From Cydia pomonella (taxonomy: Eukaryota > Arthropoda > Insecta > Lepidoptera > Tortricidae), in the NCBI RefSeq assembly GCF_033807575.1, contig NC_084723.1, positions 5,337,247-5,401,246 of the forward strand: DNA of 64,000 bases. The letters are read 5' to 3'. A model generated the notes under the pieces. The model saw only the letters and a program-made list of their open reading frames with translations, did no database searches and was not told the DNA's origin. Position numbers and translations under genes: made by a program. Positions 41,192 through 51,786 of this stretch are shown here, in pieces (within the stretch, counting starts at the first letter, position 1; every line of letters begins with the position of its first letter).

Positions 41192-42224
41192 CCCCATTCT
41201 CGGCGTAGCTACCTTCACCTATGAAGTCTACGAAGATGGCTCGGAGCACCCCGTGTGCCTCACCCAGGCCGACACCTTCTGGTCGGCCCTCTTCTTCATC
41301 CTCACAATTGCCGTCTTCTTCATAGTTCCCCTCGGAGTCCTGCTCGTCCTCTACAGCGTCATCGCCAAAAACCTCATGGAGAATCCCGTCATCATCGCAC
41401 AGAACTCCAAAAACAACAACAACACAAACAACGTTCTAAGATATAGGAAACAAGTCATCTTAATGCTGGGAACTGTTGTCTTATCCTTCTTCCTTTGTTT
41501 ACTGCCTTTCAAGGCACTTACACTGTGGATCATAGTATTTCCACCCGAGACAATAATGTCGTTAGGTATAGATGGGTATTATATACTTTTGTATTTTTGT
41601 AGAGTAATGCTGTATTTGAATTCCGCAATAAACCCGATATTGTACAATTTGATGTCGTCGAAGTTTAGAGAGGGATTCGTCAAGCTGTTGAGAATAAATA
41701 AGTTGATGAATTGTGGGAGGAGCTTGAGACAGAATGTGCAAAGGAGGGATACATTTAATACGACTACTTCAACTGGATTCTCAAGCAGTCAACACAATTC
41801 TGATTCTTTCTGGAGAAGATATAGTAATAGAACAAGCTCGCAAAAGAATGTCATTAAAGACAGTAAGAAGAAACGAGAACCAGAACCTAATGTCCAACAG
41901 TTAAAAGTAGGAGAAATTGTCAATGTCGTGAATACAAGACGCAATAGCATGCAGTTTATATCTGCCATGAATGAACTTAACGATAATAAAATAGAAGTAG
42001 AAGTACATGAACATAACTGCCAAGACGAAAACACTGCCAGTGAGAACAATAAACAGATACAAATATTAAATCTAGATGTAAAGACAAATAACGTGTATTC
42101 TATAACTCTAGATGTAACAGAGAAGAGTGAAGGCAAGAATAGGTTTGTCTGTGTACCGGTCCAAGATAGGGAGAACAAAAATATATTTGTATACGACTTT
42201 AAAAGTAAAGAAAGTTTTGTGTAA
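41192..42224 (+). CDS. ETHR-type GPCR, alternative 3'-terminal exon 2 (TM5 to C-terminus)
   Basis: This is the second version of the C-terminal half of the receptor. The first base (41192) completes a split codon exactly as in the exon at 26264, and the protein again begins PILG. Extracellular loop 2 has the expected cysteine (VCLTQADTF). TM5 ends YSVIAKNLM. Intracellular loop 3 carries an asparagine-rich insert (KNNNNTNN). TM6 has FFLCLLPFK, TM7 has NSAINPILYNLMSSKFR, and a hydrophilic tail ends ESFV at 42224. It is 343 codons long after the split codon. The core helices are strongly alike between the two exons, while loop 2 and the tails have diverged. Family knowledge: ETHR-A and ETHR-B arise by choosing one such 3' exon. 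Which letter applies here cannot be told from the sequence alone. Confidence 0.85.
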
Positions 42225-43479
42225 GAATAGAATTAATTTTTGTATAAAGTCTAGATCACAACTTTTAGTAATGTATTGATAATTTAATTTTCAAATACGG
42301 ATTACTGAGAGGTTTTTACAGGTATACTTTGAAAGTACATATTCGCAAAAGTCGAATCAACGAGAATTTTTTTACCAAGGCCAGGGTATGAAATGTAGGA
42401 GAATCTAACGGGTTTAAGGTGGAAGAATACTATACTAGGCCTATGAAACGAGTTGTTAGCGAGTGGTATAACATAACTGTTTATATTATAGTACTAAAGA
42501 TATTGTATCATCTAATAATTATGACTAAATTCTTAAACTTAGTATTTTCTGTTTTCCATTAGAATTAATGACACATGTGTTTCCTAAAAGTTGTGGTCAA
42601 GCAAATTAAGTTGACGTCTCGTTATTTTAGAAGGGCTTATGTACAAGTAATTTTGTAAGCAAATAGGATCTTCTAGAATAGAAAGACTATTCGTACTAGT
42701 AGAGTATGGTGCGTTGGCGTTGTGCCAAGTAAAAAAATGCATTTATACAGACTTATAGACAAATTAAAATGTATGTATTTTATTACAGTTTTGGCTTGAA
42801 AAGCTTTTTCAGATATATGTTTATGAGTTGTTGCGATTGTAAAAGTTAAGCAGATAGAAATATTTTGCAATAAACGGAACCGTATTCTTAATAAAAATAT
42901 TTTTCTTGCTTAGCATACTATACCTCTCATGTCGAAGGATGGTTCCTATGACTGAAATTTTTATATTGCGTAGCTGTCTATGTTTGTACACATTTTGGAA
43001 GTTTAACACATTAAGTTATTTTTTTAAATTAAGCTCAACCAATAGAGACTTGAAGGAAGTGATAAACTCACAGGGACAATCATTTGACGTGTATCAAAAT
43101 ATTATTTCATTGTATAATTTTAATTTATTATAATTATTATAGCAATCATCTTAGTTTAAAAACAAACTTTTTATCATTCATATACAAAAGTTAGTTTGAA
43201 TAAAAGTTTAGCATATCTTACCAAAAATATGTTGTAAAATTTAATATTTGCTGTTACACTGCTGTACACTTTAAATGTGCGTTTCAAAAGATCTTTAAAC
43301 GTAAATATATACTTCAAAATATAATATAGTTACCAGATATATATGAATATCAATTCCATGTTATATGAATGACACTGCCTATTTCATGTGATGGTATATT
43401 AAACATATTGTTTATACCAATACGAGTGTTTCATTTCAATACACCGGTAAATACCTATGTCTTTGTTGTGGCCAAAAAC
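42225..43479 (+). other. Probable 3' UTR and flank of the distal ETHR exon
   Basis: AT-rich, with AATAAA at 42869-42874 and again at 43199-43204 as candidate polyadenylation signals. No other gene is visible. Confidence 0.5.
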
Positions 43480-43749
43480 TACGGAAGGTGGAGATAAGGA
43501 ATGGAATCTCCAAATACCAAAAAGTGTCATCAAAAAACCTTAAATAGGTGGCGCTACAATACCTAGAATACTTGAAAAAAAAATCAAATCATAGACAGCG
43601 CACTTCTCTCCCTCAATAACGCCTAGGTTCTTAGTTACTGTAGCGCTACTCTCTGGAGAGATTTGGAACTATTATTTATAGCTGACCACTGGACACTTTT
43701 GCATAAGTTCTGCCTATGGAGATTGCGTTCCTTAACTCTACCTTCCATA
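43480..43749 (-). mobile_element. hAT-like MITE, copy 1, with 8-bp target duplication
   Basis: The element has inverted termini 'acggaaggtggagataagga' and 'ttccttaactctaccttccat' (complementary with few changes). It is flanked by 'ccaaaaac' at 43472-43479 and 43750-43757. An 8-bp duplication fits the hAT superfamily. A second copy in the opposite orientation is at 55327-55593. Confidence 0.85.
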
Positions 43750-43946
43750 CCAAAAACGCTCGAAGATGACACAAGTTGTCATACCTTCAGCCAAGAAAGC
43801 TTATAAGCTTTATGATTTCACAGTAGGGTTTATATTTCCTAACTTGCTAGTTGCATGACATTATAGAATATGTCAAACAGCGTTAAAATGGTTAAGTTGA
43901 CATGAAAATTACGTATCCATATTTTTTTATTAATTGCCATGTATGT

Positions 43947-44265
43947 CTTCTTCCTCGCGTTGTCCCGGCATTTTGCCACGGCTCATGGGGTCCGCTTGAC
44001 AACTAATCCCAAGATTTGGCGTAGGCACTAGTTTTTTCGAAAGCGACTGCCATCTGACCTTCCAACCCAGAGGGTAAACTAGGCCTTGTTGGGATTAGTC
44101 CGGTTTCCTCACGATGTTTTCCTTCACCGAAAAGCGACTGGTAAATATCAAATGATATTTCGTACATAAGTTCCGAAAAACTCATTGGTACGAGCCGGGG
44201 TTTGAACCCGCGACCTCCGGATTGCAATTCGCACGCTCTTACCGCTAGGCCACCAGCGCTAATTA
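43947..44265 (-). mobile_element. SINE family 2, full copy with 18-bp target duplication
   Basis: On the minus strand it starts AGCGCTGGTGGCCTAGCGG, with an A-box-like start and the B box 'gggttcaaacc' (complement of 44196-44206), then a body and a short tail. It is flanked by a perfect 18-bp repeat, 'attaattgccatgtatgt' (43929-43946 and 44266-44283), which proves retroposition. It is about 320 bp and non-coding. Confidence 0.92.
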
Positions 44266-44356
44266 ATTAATTGCCATGTATGTCACATCATAAAACGCCT
44301 TAATTTATTTTTCATTTTATTTTATTTATTTGGAGATCCAACAGCTGTGACATTAA

Positions 44357-44501
44357 GGGCTCCTCTACACGATGGCCCAGCGTAGGCCAGTCCAAGGGAC
44401 GCAGCTATGCGGTGAAATGAGATAGCAATATCACTTGCTCCCTCTAACGCATAAATGCGTCCCTAGGACTGGCCTACGCTGGGCCATCATGTAGAGGAGC
44501 C
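44357..44501. mobile_element. MITE with long inverted termini
   Basis: 'gctcctctacacgatggccc' and 'gggccatcatgtagaggagc' plus the inner 'agcgtaggccagtcc' and 'ggactggcctacgct' give arms of about 38 bases in a 145-bp element. Confidence 0.8.
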
Positions 44502-44605
44502 ATAACATAGAAAGTATAGTAGATATAGGAACTCACAAGTAGTGACATAATACTCGCGCTTGCACAAGTACTTTTTACAAAACGAAAGCCACGATGACAG
44601 ACAAT

Positions 44606-44966
44606 AAAGGCCTGTGCACACCGGACGTGCACGTCCGCACTGTAAAATACAGATCCTTATAAGCAAGGCCCGGAAAAACGCCCGTCATTTTGAAAACATA
44701 ACCCTGGTCCGTACAACAGAAAGTTGCTTATACCAATGTCAACGATTAAATATGCCCCAAGGACGTCCGTCGACTGTGAACGAACATTTTCGAGTCATAA
44801 TTGGGTCCTAAATTATGGTTAAGTTTTCAAAATGACGGGCGTTTTTCCGAGCCCTCCTTATGAGAGACGCCACACTGCTTGTGTGCGTGCACGGCTCAAA
44901 TATTTTAGTGCACGCGCACGTGCACATGCACGTCTACGCACACGAAGCTGGTGTGATCTGGCCTTA
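44606..44966. mobile_element. MITE rich in GTGCAC, split by another foldback
   Basis: The outer ends 'aaaggcctgtgcacacc' and 'ggtgtgatctggcctta' are inverted. Its interior (44606-44653 and 44865-44966) is separated by the element at 44664-44854. Confidence 0.7.
44664..44854. mobile_element. Nested foldback with 10-bp target duplication
   Basis: The arms 'cccggaaaaacgcccgtcat' and 'atgacgggcgtttttccgag' bound the element. 'tccttataag' (44654-44663) and 'tccttatgag' (44855-44864) flank it with 9 of 10 matches. A 9-10-bp duplication is compatible with a Mutator-like element. It was inserted after the surrounding MITE. Confidence 0.75.
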
Positions 44967-45239
44967 AGCGTGACCATCTGAGGCTCCTTTATACCCGTAA
45001 TTTAAATTGCAAACTACATTAAAATATATCCAATAATATTAAATTGTATAAATCGAAAGCTCGCGCGTGTCATTTGCCTCGCGAGGCGGATTTCCCTAAC
45101 CCTAGATTAGTACCGCAAACCACCCTCAACTATCATAATCTGTGTTCGTGTAGGATCAGTAAAACGGTTTGTAGGAAATATTTAATATTATTTTGTAACC
45201 CTTTGTTATTATGGCTTGAGAATTTTGTAAGCATTTGCA
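44967..45239. other. No supported gene
   Basis: An 87-codon plus-strand frame (45044-45307) shows no domain. Nothing else was recognised. Confidence 0.4.
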
Positions 45240-45375
45240 GGCGCATAGTTTGTAATTTACCGTTCAGTTCAGATAGATTAAGTAAGTTAACTATAGACTA
45301 TAGATAGTCGAGTTGTTAGGTACTTGGTAAGCAGTTTGGTCGCTTTGACGCGAGTTCAGTCGGGTGAGTAACATT
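45240..45375 (+). promoter_or_regulatory. Speculative promoter and non-coding first exon
   Basis: Two arthropod-initiator-like TCAGT sites occur ('cgttcagttcagata' near 45261 and 'gagttcagtcggg' near 45354). The second is followed by a strong splice-donor-like 'cgggtgagtaac' (45358-45369). The combination resembles a short non-coding first exon of a plus-strand gene further right. There is no direct support. Confidence 0.2.
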
Positions 45376-45744
45376 ACTGGACAGAGTAGACAAGATAGCT
45401 TGCATTATCAAACACATGTAACAGTATTATTCACCAAGCTCGAAGTGTCAAAAACTTTGGGAAAACTGAAGACTTTTCTGTGGACGAAAAGTTAACGATA
45501 TGGATACATTTTTCTATAATTCTTATCTCAAGAAGTAGATGGTTTTAACATGCCTATAAGGATAAAAGTAGGGAAATTAGGCTCTAAAGTCCGTTTATTT
45601 TACGATGTCCACAGGAAAGACGCATAACCTTAAGTCATATTAGTCATACTAAAAAAAGCCTGTAGATAGACCGACGAAACGATTTTTTAAAATGTGATAA
45701 CGTCTACAGGAAAAATAAGGAACATTAATAAATGATATGGTGTA
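45376..45744. other. AT-rich sequence, nothing recognised
   Basis: I see no gene or repeat here. Confidence 0.45.
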
Positions 45745-45962
45745 ATACGTAGTCCCACAGTAAACTCAATAAAACTCGTGTTGTGGGTACTACATGACGA
45801 AATATGTAATATAAATAGATATAGATAATTACTTACATACATATAGAAAACAAAACATCCATAACTGAGGAACAAATATTTGTGGTGAACGTAAGTACAT
45901 ATAAACGTCCTTACCGGGATTTGAACCCGGGCCTTCGACTTTGGAGGCTGTGTATGCTAGGT
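45745..45962 (-). mobile_element. SINE family 1, copy 4 (degenerate)
   Basis: On the minus strand it shows the B box region (complement of 'gggatttgaacccgggcc'), the middle block and the 'tactgtgggactacgta' part. The A-box side has diverged beyond recognition. Confidence 0.75.
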
Positions 45963-46164
45963 ATATAAAGCTTTGTGAATAAAATAACGAAGCTGTCGCG
46001 TCGTTATCCATCTAAAAACGGTAAAAAATATATATTTTAAAGAACAACATTAAAAATCAGTGAAATAGGACTCACTAGAACGATATCATGGTGCAAAAAA
46101 TAAAAAATACTAAAATAATTTGGAGACGTCAGTATTACAACCGCTAATTAACGAACTCCAAGCC

Positions 46165-46601
46165 TAGTCGAGTGACCCTGCCTACGGAGCCGCGTCTACG
46201 TCCCGGGTTAGAAATGTTCAAATCCTGGTAAGAGTTTAAAATATAAATATCATAGGGATATTCTTACACAAATTGACTAAGTCTTACGGTAAGCCAAGGC
46301 TTGTGTTGTGGATACTCAGACAACGATATATAGAATTTACAAATACTTAAATACGTAGAAAACACTCATGACTCAGGAACAAATATCTGGCCGCGTAGAC
46401 AACGTTACAATCGTTAACGCTCCGTAGCATAGCGTAGTCATCTCTCTCAGTTGCGTTTCGTTCGCCACGGAGCGTGAACGATATGCATGTTGGCTACGCA
46501 GATAGTGCTCATCACACAAATAAATGCCCTTACCGGGATTCGAACCCAGGACCATCGGCTGCATAGGCAGGGTCACTACCCACTAGGCCAGACCGGTCGT
46601 C
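46165..46601 (-). mobile_element. SINE family 1, copies 5-6, one split by a MITE
   Basis: 46165-46233 is a plus-strand head-like scrap ('agtgaccctgcctacggagc'). 46234-46601 is a minus-strand SINE running from tail to 'gaccggtcgtc', interrupted between 'gaacaaatatctg' and 'gtgctcatcacac' by the block at 46391-46500. Confidence 0.8.
46391..46500. mobile_element. MITE family H, copy 2, nested in a SINE
   Basis: The left part 'cgttaacgctccgtagc' and right part 'catgttggctacgca' match the elements at 22588-22735 and 51787-51919. It lies inside the SINE, so it is younger. Confidence 0.75.
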
Positions 46602-46899
46602 ATTTATTTGTTCGTTCATCACAAATAGTTGTTTTGAGTTTTCTATTCTATATTACCTATGTCGTCGTCGTCTAATATTTTTGTTACACAAGTTTTAGTC
46701 CTTTGTGCGTATTTGAAACCTTATCTCCTAAGCAGGAGCATTTGGAAAGCAAACAGAAATAAGTGCTTACTTGTTTCTGTTTGCTTACCAAATAAATAAA
46801 ATAAAATAAAACACTAGCCTTATTGAGCTTACTGTGAAGCGAGGTAGATTTGTGTAAGATGGTTTTATAATATTCATTTTATTTTATTATTAATTGAAA
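46602..46899. repeat. Short hairpin and SINE family 1 tail
   Basis: 46753-46790 holds 'agcaaacagaaataagtgc' and its complement, a 19-base-arm hairpin. 46812-46888 matches a family 1 SINE tail on the plus strand ('gagcttactgtg', 'gtgtaaga', 'ataatattcattttat'). Confidence 0.6.
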
Positions 46900-47131
46900 G
46901 TGACAGCTCAACTGGGATTAGGCGGGACACGTCTGTCAGATGAGCCATAATAGCGACCGAATGGACACCGCAGATCACCCAACGCAGAGGCAGGCCAACA
47001 AGGAAATGGCGTGACGACCTGGACTCGTTTTGTGGCGACTGGCGGGAGCATGCACAAAGCCGTGACACGTGGCGGAAGAGCAGAGGAGGCCTATACCCAG
47101 CAGTGGGACACAATATAGGCTATAAAAAAAT
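46900..47131 (+). pseudogene. 3' end of a LINE polymerase (RTE/CR1-like), frameshifted
   Basis: The plus-strand translation has SDRMDTADHPTQR, then after a one-base frameshift GRPTRKWRDDLDSFCGDW and REHAQSRDTWRK, finishing near PAVGHNIGY. This arginine/tryptophan-rich end is typical of the C-terminus of insect RTE- or CR1-type reverse transcriptases. A stop codon precedes the block in the first frame, so the copy is dead and 5'-truncated. Confidence 0.75.
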
Positions 47132-47463
47132 TGAACGTGTCGTCGCCGACCAAACGCTCGCCGGTCCGCGAGCAACGTAGTTGGTAAGCTGTACGAATTT
47201 TCCCCACACTCATGTTTTATAGAGCAGCAAACCCTTAATCAGATTTTTACACTAACAGTATTACACTGATGTAAGTTAATGTTATAATTATTCTTTATTA
47301 TATACGGGATGTGCTTTACGAGGAGTAAAAACTTAAACAGTAGTTACATGATTCGCTATTTATTAAAGTAGTTAATAAAAAAAACAATAATTACATTGGA
47401 CCCAAAAATATGTTTATAATATTCCTTTATGTGAGGTCAATTCGGGTGTGGCTCCGTGACATT
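47132..47463. other. AT-rich sequence, nothing recognised
   Basis: I see no gene or confirmed repeat here. Confidence 0.4.
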
Positions 47464-47570
47464 GGGCCTGCTTACACATTAGTCTTTTTTGGGAATTCAT
47501 ACATTTACCAGTAAACGCAAGTAGCAAGCTAGCAAATAGATGAACTGGCAATAAACACTAATCGAGGCCC
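47464..47570. mobile_element. MITE family D, copy 3
   Basis: The termini 'gggcctgcttacacattagt' and 'aacactaatcgaggccc' are inverted, with 'gaattcatacattta' inside as in the 22.8-kb copy. Confidence 0.7.
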
Positions 47571-48558
47571 CAATGTGAAGGCCAGCCATATTTGCACACT
47601 TCGCCGTGTTGACCCTATCTGTGACGTTCCATGACTAAAGGGTCCTTATGTTCTACGTGCACCCTTCGTGGATGAAAAGCCACATATTGTTGATTTTAAC
47701 AAACGTTTGCGTTTGTATGTTAAAGCTAAAAGAGAACAATTTGAAAGATTATTACGTTTTGTTTCAGTTAAATGATTGTATTTTTAATTTTTGATGGTGT
47801 AGCCGCCGTGCAGGTCAGGATCTCGACGACTTAAATAAAACTTCGATGTATAATGAAGTGAAGTATAATCTTCCCAAAGGTACTGGTTTACAAGGGTTCT
47901 TGCCAAAACGGTTCAATGTAGAAAGTAGGTGTTGATAGTATGGAGGATGATGCAAGAGTGATTCGCAATATATGATCAGTACAAAAAGGTAGTTTAAATT
48001 TAGATGTTCCTAATTGGCCGCGATACAGAGTATGTGGAGCGCTCCTATTGGTGCTTTTAAAAAGCCTCCTATAATACTAGCCGAGCCCGACGGCTGCGCT
48101 TAGCTACTGCATTGATTTTTATATAATAATAAGTTGCAGTCGCAACAGATGGCAAGTTGTAAAATACGTGTTAGTAAGAAAATTAATGCTAGGAATTTTT
48201 TTCGGCATATTTTTGGAAATTGTTTGTAAAAATAATACTCTATCAACATTTTCTTGTTTCACAAGGACCAAGTACCTAAATAGTTTAACAAATACCTATA
48301 CCAAATGATATCGCAAAAAAGCTTACTAAAATGCCCCAAGAGACGTCTAGGGCCGTATTTCTAAAGCCTAGTAAGAAAAGGCCGTTTTTCTCAATCAGCC
48401 CGGCCTGGACAGTGCCAAAATATATCTCAGACCTTTGAGATTACCATTTATATTAATTTTGCTACCAATCTCGTCGAAGTGCTTTTAAAAGGGAGATATA
48501 AGATACCCAACTTAAGAGATAAGAGAGAAGAGTATCACAGAGCCATCGAATTTACCTT
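47571..48558. other. No supported gene
   Basis: AT-rich sequence. 'ccgagcccgacggctgcgct' (48081-48100) is an isolated GC patch. There is no domain-bearing frame. Confidence 0.4.
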
Positions 48559-48915
48559 TTCATACAATTGAAGTTACGCTCTCATTTTAAATTAAATTAA
48601 AATTAAATCAAATATAATTTATTTTTAGGCAACTAAGGCCCATATATACATGTATACCTTACAGACTAACATATATACAATAATAAAAATCTTAAAATAT
48701 AAAAATCATTTTGACCACGCAGTTTTCGGTTGCGCCACCTGTTCTGGTGCGGGATTCGGCAGATTCCCACGAAACCGCCGAAATATCACACCTTTCGGCC
48801 AGAAGTCCGCGCTGGCGAAGCGAAGTCGCTTTTATAACGATATGCTGGAATAACATGAAACTTGGCACGAACATTGAAGTAACATATATATATGCCTGTA
48901 ATTAGTTTTCGTTGC
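48559..48915 (+). repeat. Dispersed repeat family A, copy 3, interrupted
   Basis: The first part 'gaagttacgctctcatttta' (48569-48588) and second part 'aacatgaaacttggcacgaa' to 'cctgtaattagtttt' (48852-48909) are in family order but separated by the retroelement scrap at 48600-48836. Confidence 0.65.
48600..48836 (-). pseudogene. Retroelement coding scrap nested in repeat A
   Basis: On the minus strand about 40 codons read SADFWPKGVIFRRF, then RGNLPNPAPEQVAQP, before a TGA at about 48709-48711, followed by an AT-rich 3' tail with AATAAA-like words toward 48600. The WPKGV-x-RRFRG pattern reminds me of C-termini of non-LTR ORF1-type proteins, but this is uncertain. Confidence 0.4.
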
Positions 48916-48934
48916 TAGAAATCGCACCACAAAT

Positions 48935-49877
48935 AGCACAATCGGATTAAGACCAACCTCGAAATCTCTAGAACAGTCATGAAATTTGGTATGTTTATAA
49001 TTGGAAGGCCCCTTTTTCATGCCTACACCATTTGGGGACCTCGAGGAATTGCAGCCATCTTGGAAAATGTGTACCATCCAGGAGAAATTCGCGTTTTACT
49101 CTAAATCTACATTCTTTATGAAAATATAGTGTAAGGCAACATTAAAGCTTATTAAATTCTACACAAAAAAGTCTAAGATATCTTTGCGGAAAAAATACAT
49201 CTTGTTATAGAAAATACTTGCTGAATCTAAGCAACTTGTACTGCGTAGCACTAGTGAATTATGGATGTACTGATGTCTATTTTATTGAAATCCGCTAAAT
49301 AGTTTAGGCGCTAGAAAAAAAAATATGATTTAATATTCGGAGTCCTCTCCAGGCGCTTGATTTAATTTTTCTGTAATAAAACAAGTGTAAACAAGTTGTG
49401 AAGAGTAAGAGGAATCTACCAATAAGTCATTTAAAAAAATCCGTCCAGTATCCTAAGCTACAGAGTCTATTGAATTTTCAGTACTTAAACCCATAACCCT
49501 TCTTTCTGGTTAAGTCGCAGTCGAGTAAAATTCCCTATTTAGAGAATGTCCCCTGGAAGTGTATAATCGTTAAACTTAGATTCATTAAGTATTTTCTATA
49601 AGAAGATGTATTTTTTCTCAAAGATATCCTGGACTTCTTTGTGTAGAATTTAAAAAGCTTTAATGTTGCCTTACAATATATTTTCATAAAGAATGTAGAT
49701 TTAGAGTAAAATGCGAATTTCTCCTGGATGGTACACATTTTCCAAGATGGCTGCGATTCCTCGAGGTCCCCAAATGTCAAATGGTGTAGGCATGAAAAAG
49801 GGGCCTTTAATTTATATACATACCAAATTTCATGACTGTTCTAGAGATTTCGAGGTTGGTCTTAATCCGATTGTGCT
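48935..49877. mobile_element. Long foldback element, about 940 bp
   Basis: The left arm (48935-49230) and right arm (49575-49877) are inverted copies: 'agcacaatcggattaagacc' against 'ggtcttaatccgattgtgct' at the ends, and 'cttgctgaatctaag' against 'cttagattcattaag' inside. The 344-base centre is unrelated and non-coding. Open frames in the arms appear on both strands and are not genes. Confidence 0.85.
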
Positions 49878-51589
49878 ACAGGGCAAGTTAAATAAAAGCT
49901 TGTATGACACAACCATCGATAATTGTTTAATCCCTATCTGTCATTTAGATATTTCTGTAGGGCTCGACGACATTCGACTCTTTATCATTTGTCACCATTC
50001 CTGTCACGGTCTAACAAGTGCGAAAATGACGGGCATAGTCACAAGTGATAAAAATGGAACCATGCTGCCACCGCTGTTTGGTATAAGGAGACAAATTTTA
50101 AAACAAATATTTTTAAGATGTTGCATTGCATAATTAATTGCAGTGATGAGTTTACTTGCTACAAACAAAAGCATAATGCTTGTATCTCATTAACTTAGCA
50201 AAATTATGTAAATAATACATGTTTAATATTGCATTGTCACAAACTCTCTTTCATTAAAGCTTAACAAATATAAGGAGCACATTTGTTAAGCAATGTGTAT
50301 TTACCGCCCTAGGCCGTAAATAAGTTTAACAAGCCTGATTTATCGCAGCAGCACATGTAATCCTATATCTTGCGTACTTACGCGAACGGCGCGTTTCATT
50401 TAAAATAAGATTTTAATATATTACGAGGAAATAGTAGCTCAGCGTGCGTAATATAGAAATTAATTAGGTAGCTATTTTATGAATTATCTGAAATGATATT
50501 TTAGCCTCAAATCCTGAGCTGTTAAACAAAAGGCATTGTTTATTTTATGCAAGCCCGTTTAAAAGGCAATTTTAGCATTCTACACATAATGGCTCAAAAT
50601 TATGTAACAGCTTTTTGTTACCTCCGAATATTTTTACCCTGTCATATTACATTATAGATTTCTAATAGGTTTTCCTATCATTTTTAGGTAAAGAACTATT
50701 TTGGGTATTTATTTCACAATTTTAGACAGTAGTTGCAGAGATAAAAGGGGGATCATCATTTTTTTCCAAAAATTATAAAAATAAAATTATATATTTGAGA
50801 TTCTTACAATAAGCCCTTTCATTAGATATACACGATATAGTTTGCAAAACTTTGTTTTTTTAATATTCTTTATCACAATTCCGACGAATTCAACGACACC
50901 TCATATGTCAGAAACCGTCCAGCCGTTTGGGCTGTACGTGCCAAAGAAATGGACATACATACATACGCTCGAAAGACTTCCTACTGACGCAGTCGGTTAA
51001 AAAGGCCTCCCATTTCATTGTATTTCGAATCTTTACCACCTGTATTTAACCATTATGTGCAATAAATATACTGAATATATTGAATATTTATTCTGAAAAA
51101 TCAATATTAATAGGCCAATTCGAATTTTAGTTATTCGATGGTTTCGATATACCTAATACTGATCTGCCAGTGTCGAAAGAGGTGTTTTTGGTTGAATAAA
51201 TGTCTTTATTTACACTAAGTACACTGATAGAAAGGTATTATATCGGAAAGAGATCGAATAATTAACTAAAACTCAAATAGGCCTGTGAGTTATAGAAAGT
51301 TTTGATTTGTGGGCGGTTAGAGTAAAAAAATCAAATCAAGCGCAGTTCGATCCTATATGTACCACGCTAGGTATTGGTAGGTACTTAGTTACCGAGGGGC
51401 TACCTAAATAGTATATCACGGACGGTAAACAAGAATTTACGAACAAGTGTTAATTTTAAGCCCGAAGCCGAAGGCGAGGAGAGAGGATTCAGGACGATAT
51501 GCCCAATATGATGGGCGTAATCAAATAAAAAATAATATCTATATTTCATTCCATCTCAGTATGCTGGCTTACAATAACACCGTTTACGA
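49878..51589. other. No supported gene; repeat scraps
   Basis: 'gcaagttaaataaaagcttg' (about 49884) matches 38893. 50880-51010 has 'gaaaccgtccagccgtttgg' and 'gacatacatacatacgctcg', a common lepidopteran repeat end. The rest is AT-rich. The plus-strand 140-codon frame crossing 49711-50133 begins in the foldback arm and has no domain. Confidence 0.45.
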
Positions 51590-51665
51590 GCAAGTGTGAT
51601 GAAAAAATCTGACTTGGAAACTGAGAAGCTTTGAATATCAAATGACCAAGTCAGATTTTTCCTGA
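51590..51665. repeat. Short foldback with family F words
   Basis: 'gagcaagtgtgatgaaaaa' is followed by 'tctgacttgg', which pairs with 'ccaagtcaga' at about 51644. The first words recur at 63572. Confidence 0.45.
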
Positions 51666-51786
51666 TTCAGAGCTAAAGATGGATTACAGTTTTAACAGCC
51701 CGCGGACGTCGACCCCGCTTTCTATTCCCTTACCAAGAGCACTGCCTCAACGACCAGTATAAGAACCAAAACCAGGGTGCCTATCT

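Noticed and set aside
49711..50133. A 140-codon plus-strand gene
   Set aside because: Its first third is a foldback arm whose other arm also gives a frame; the rest has no domain.
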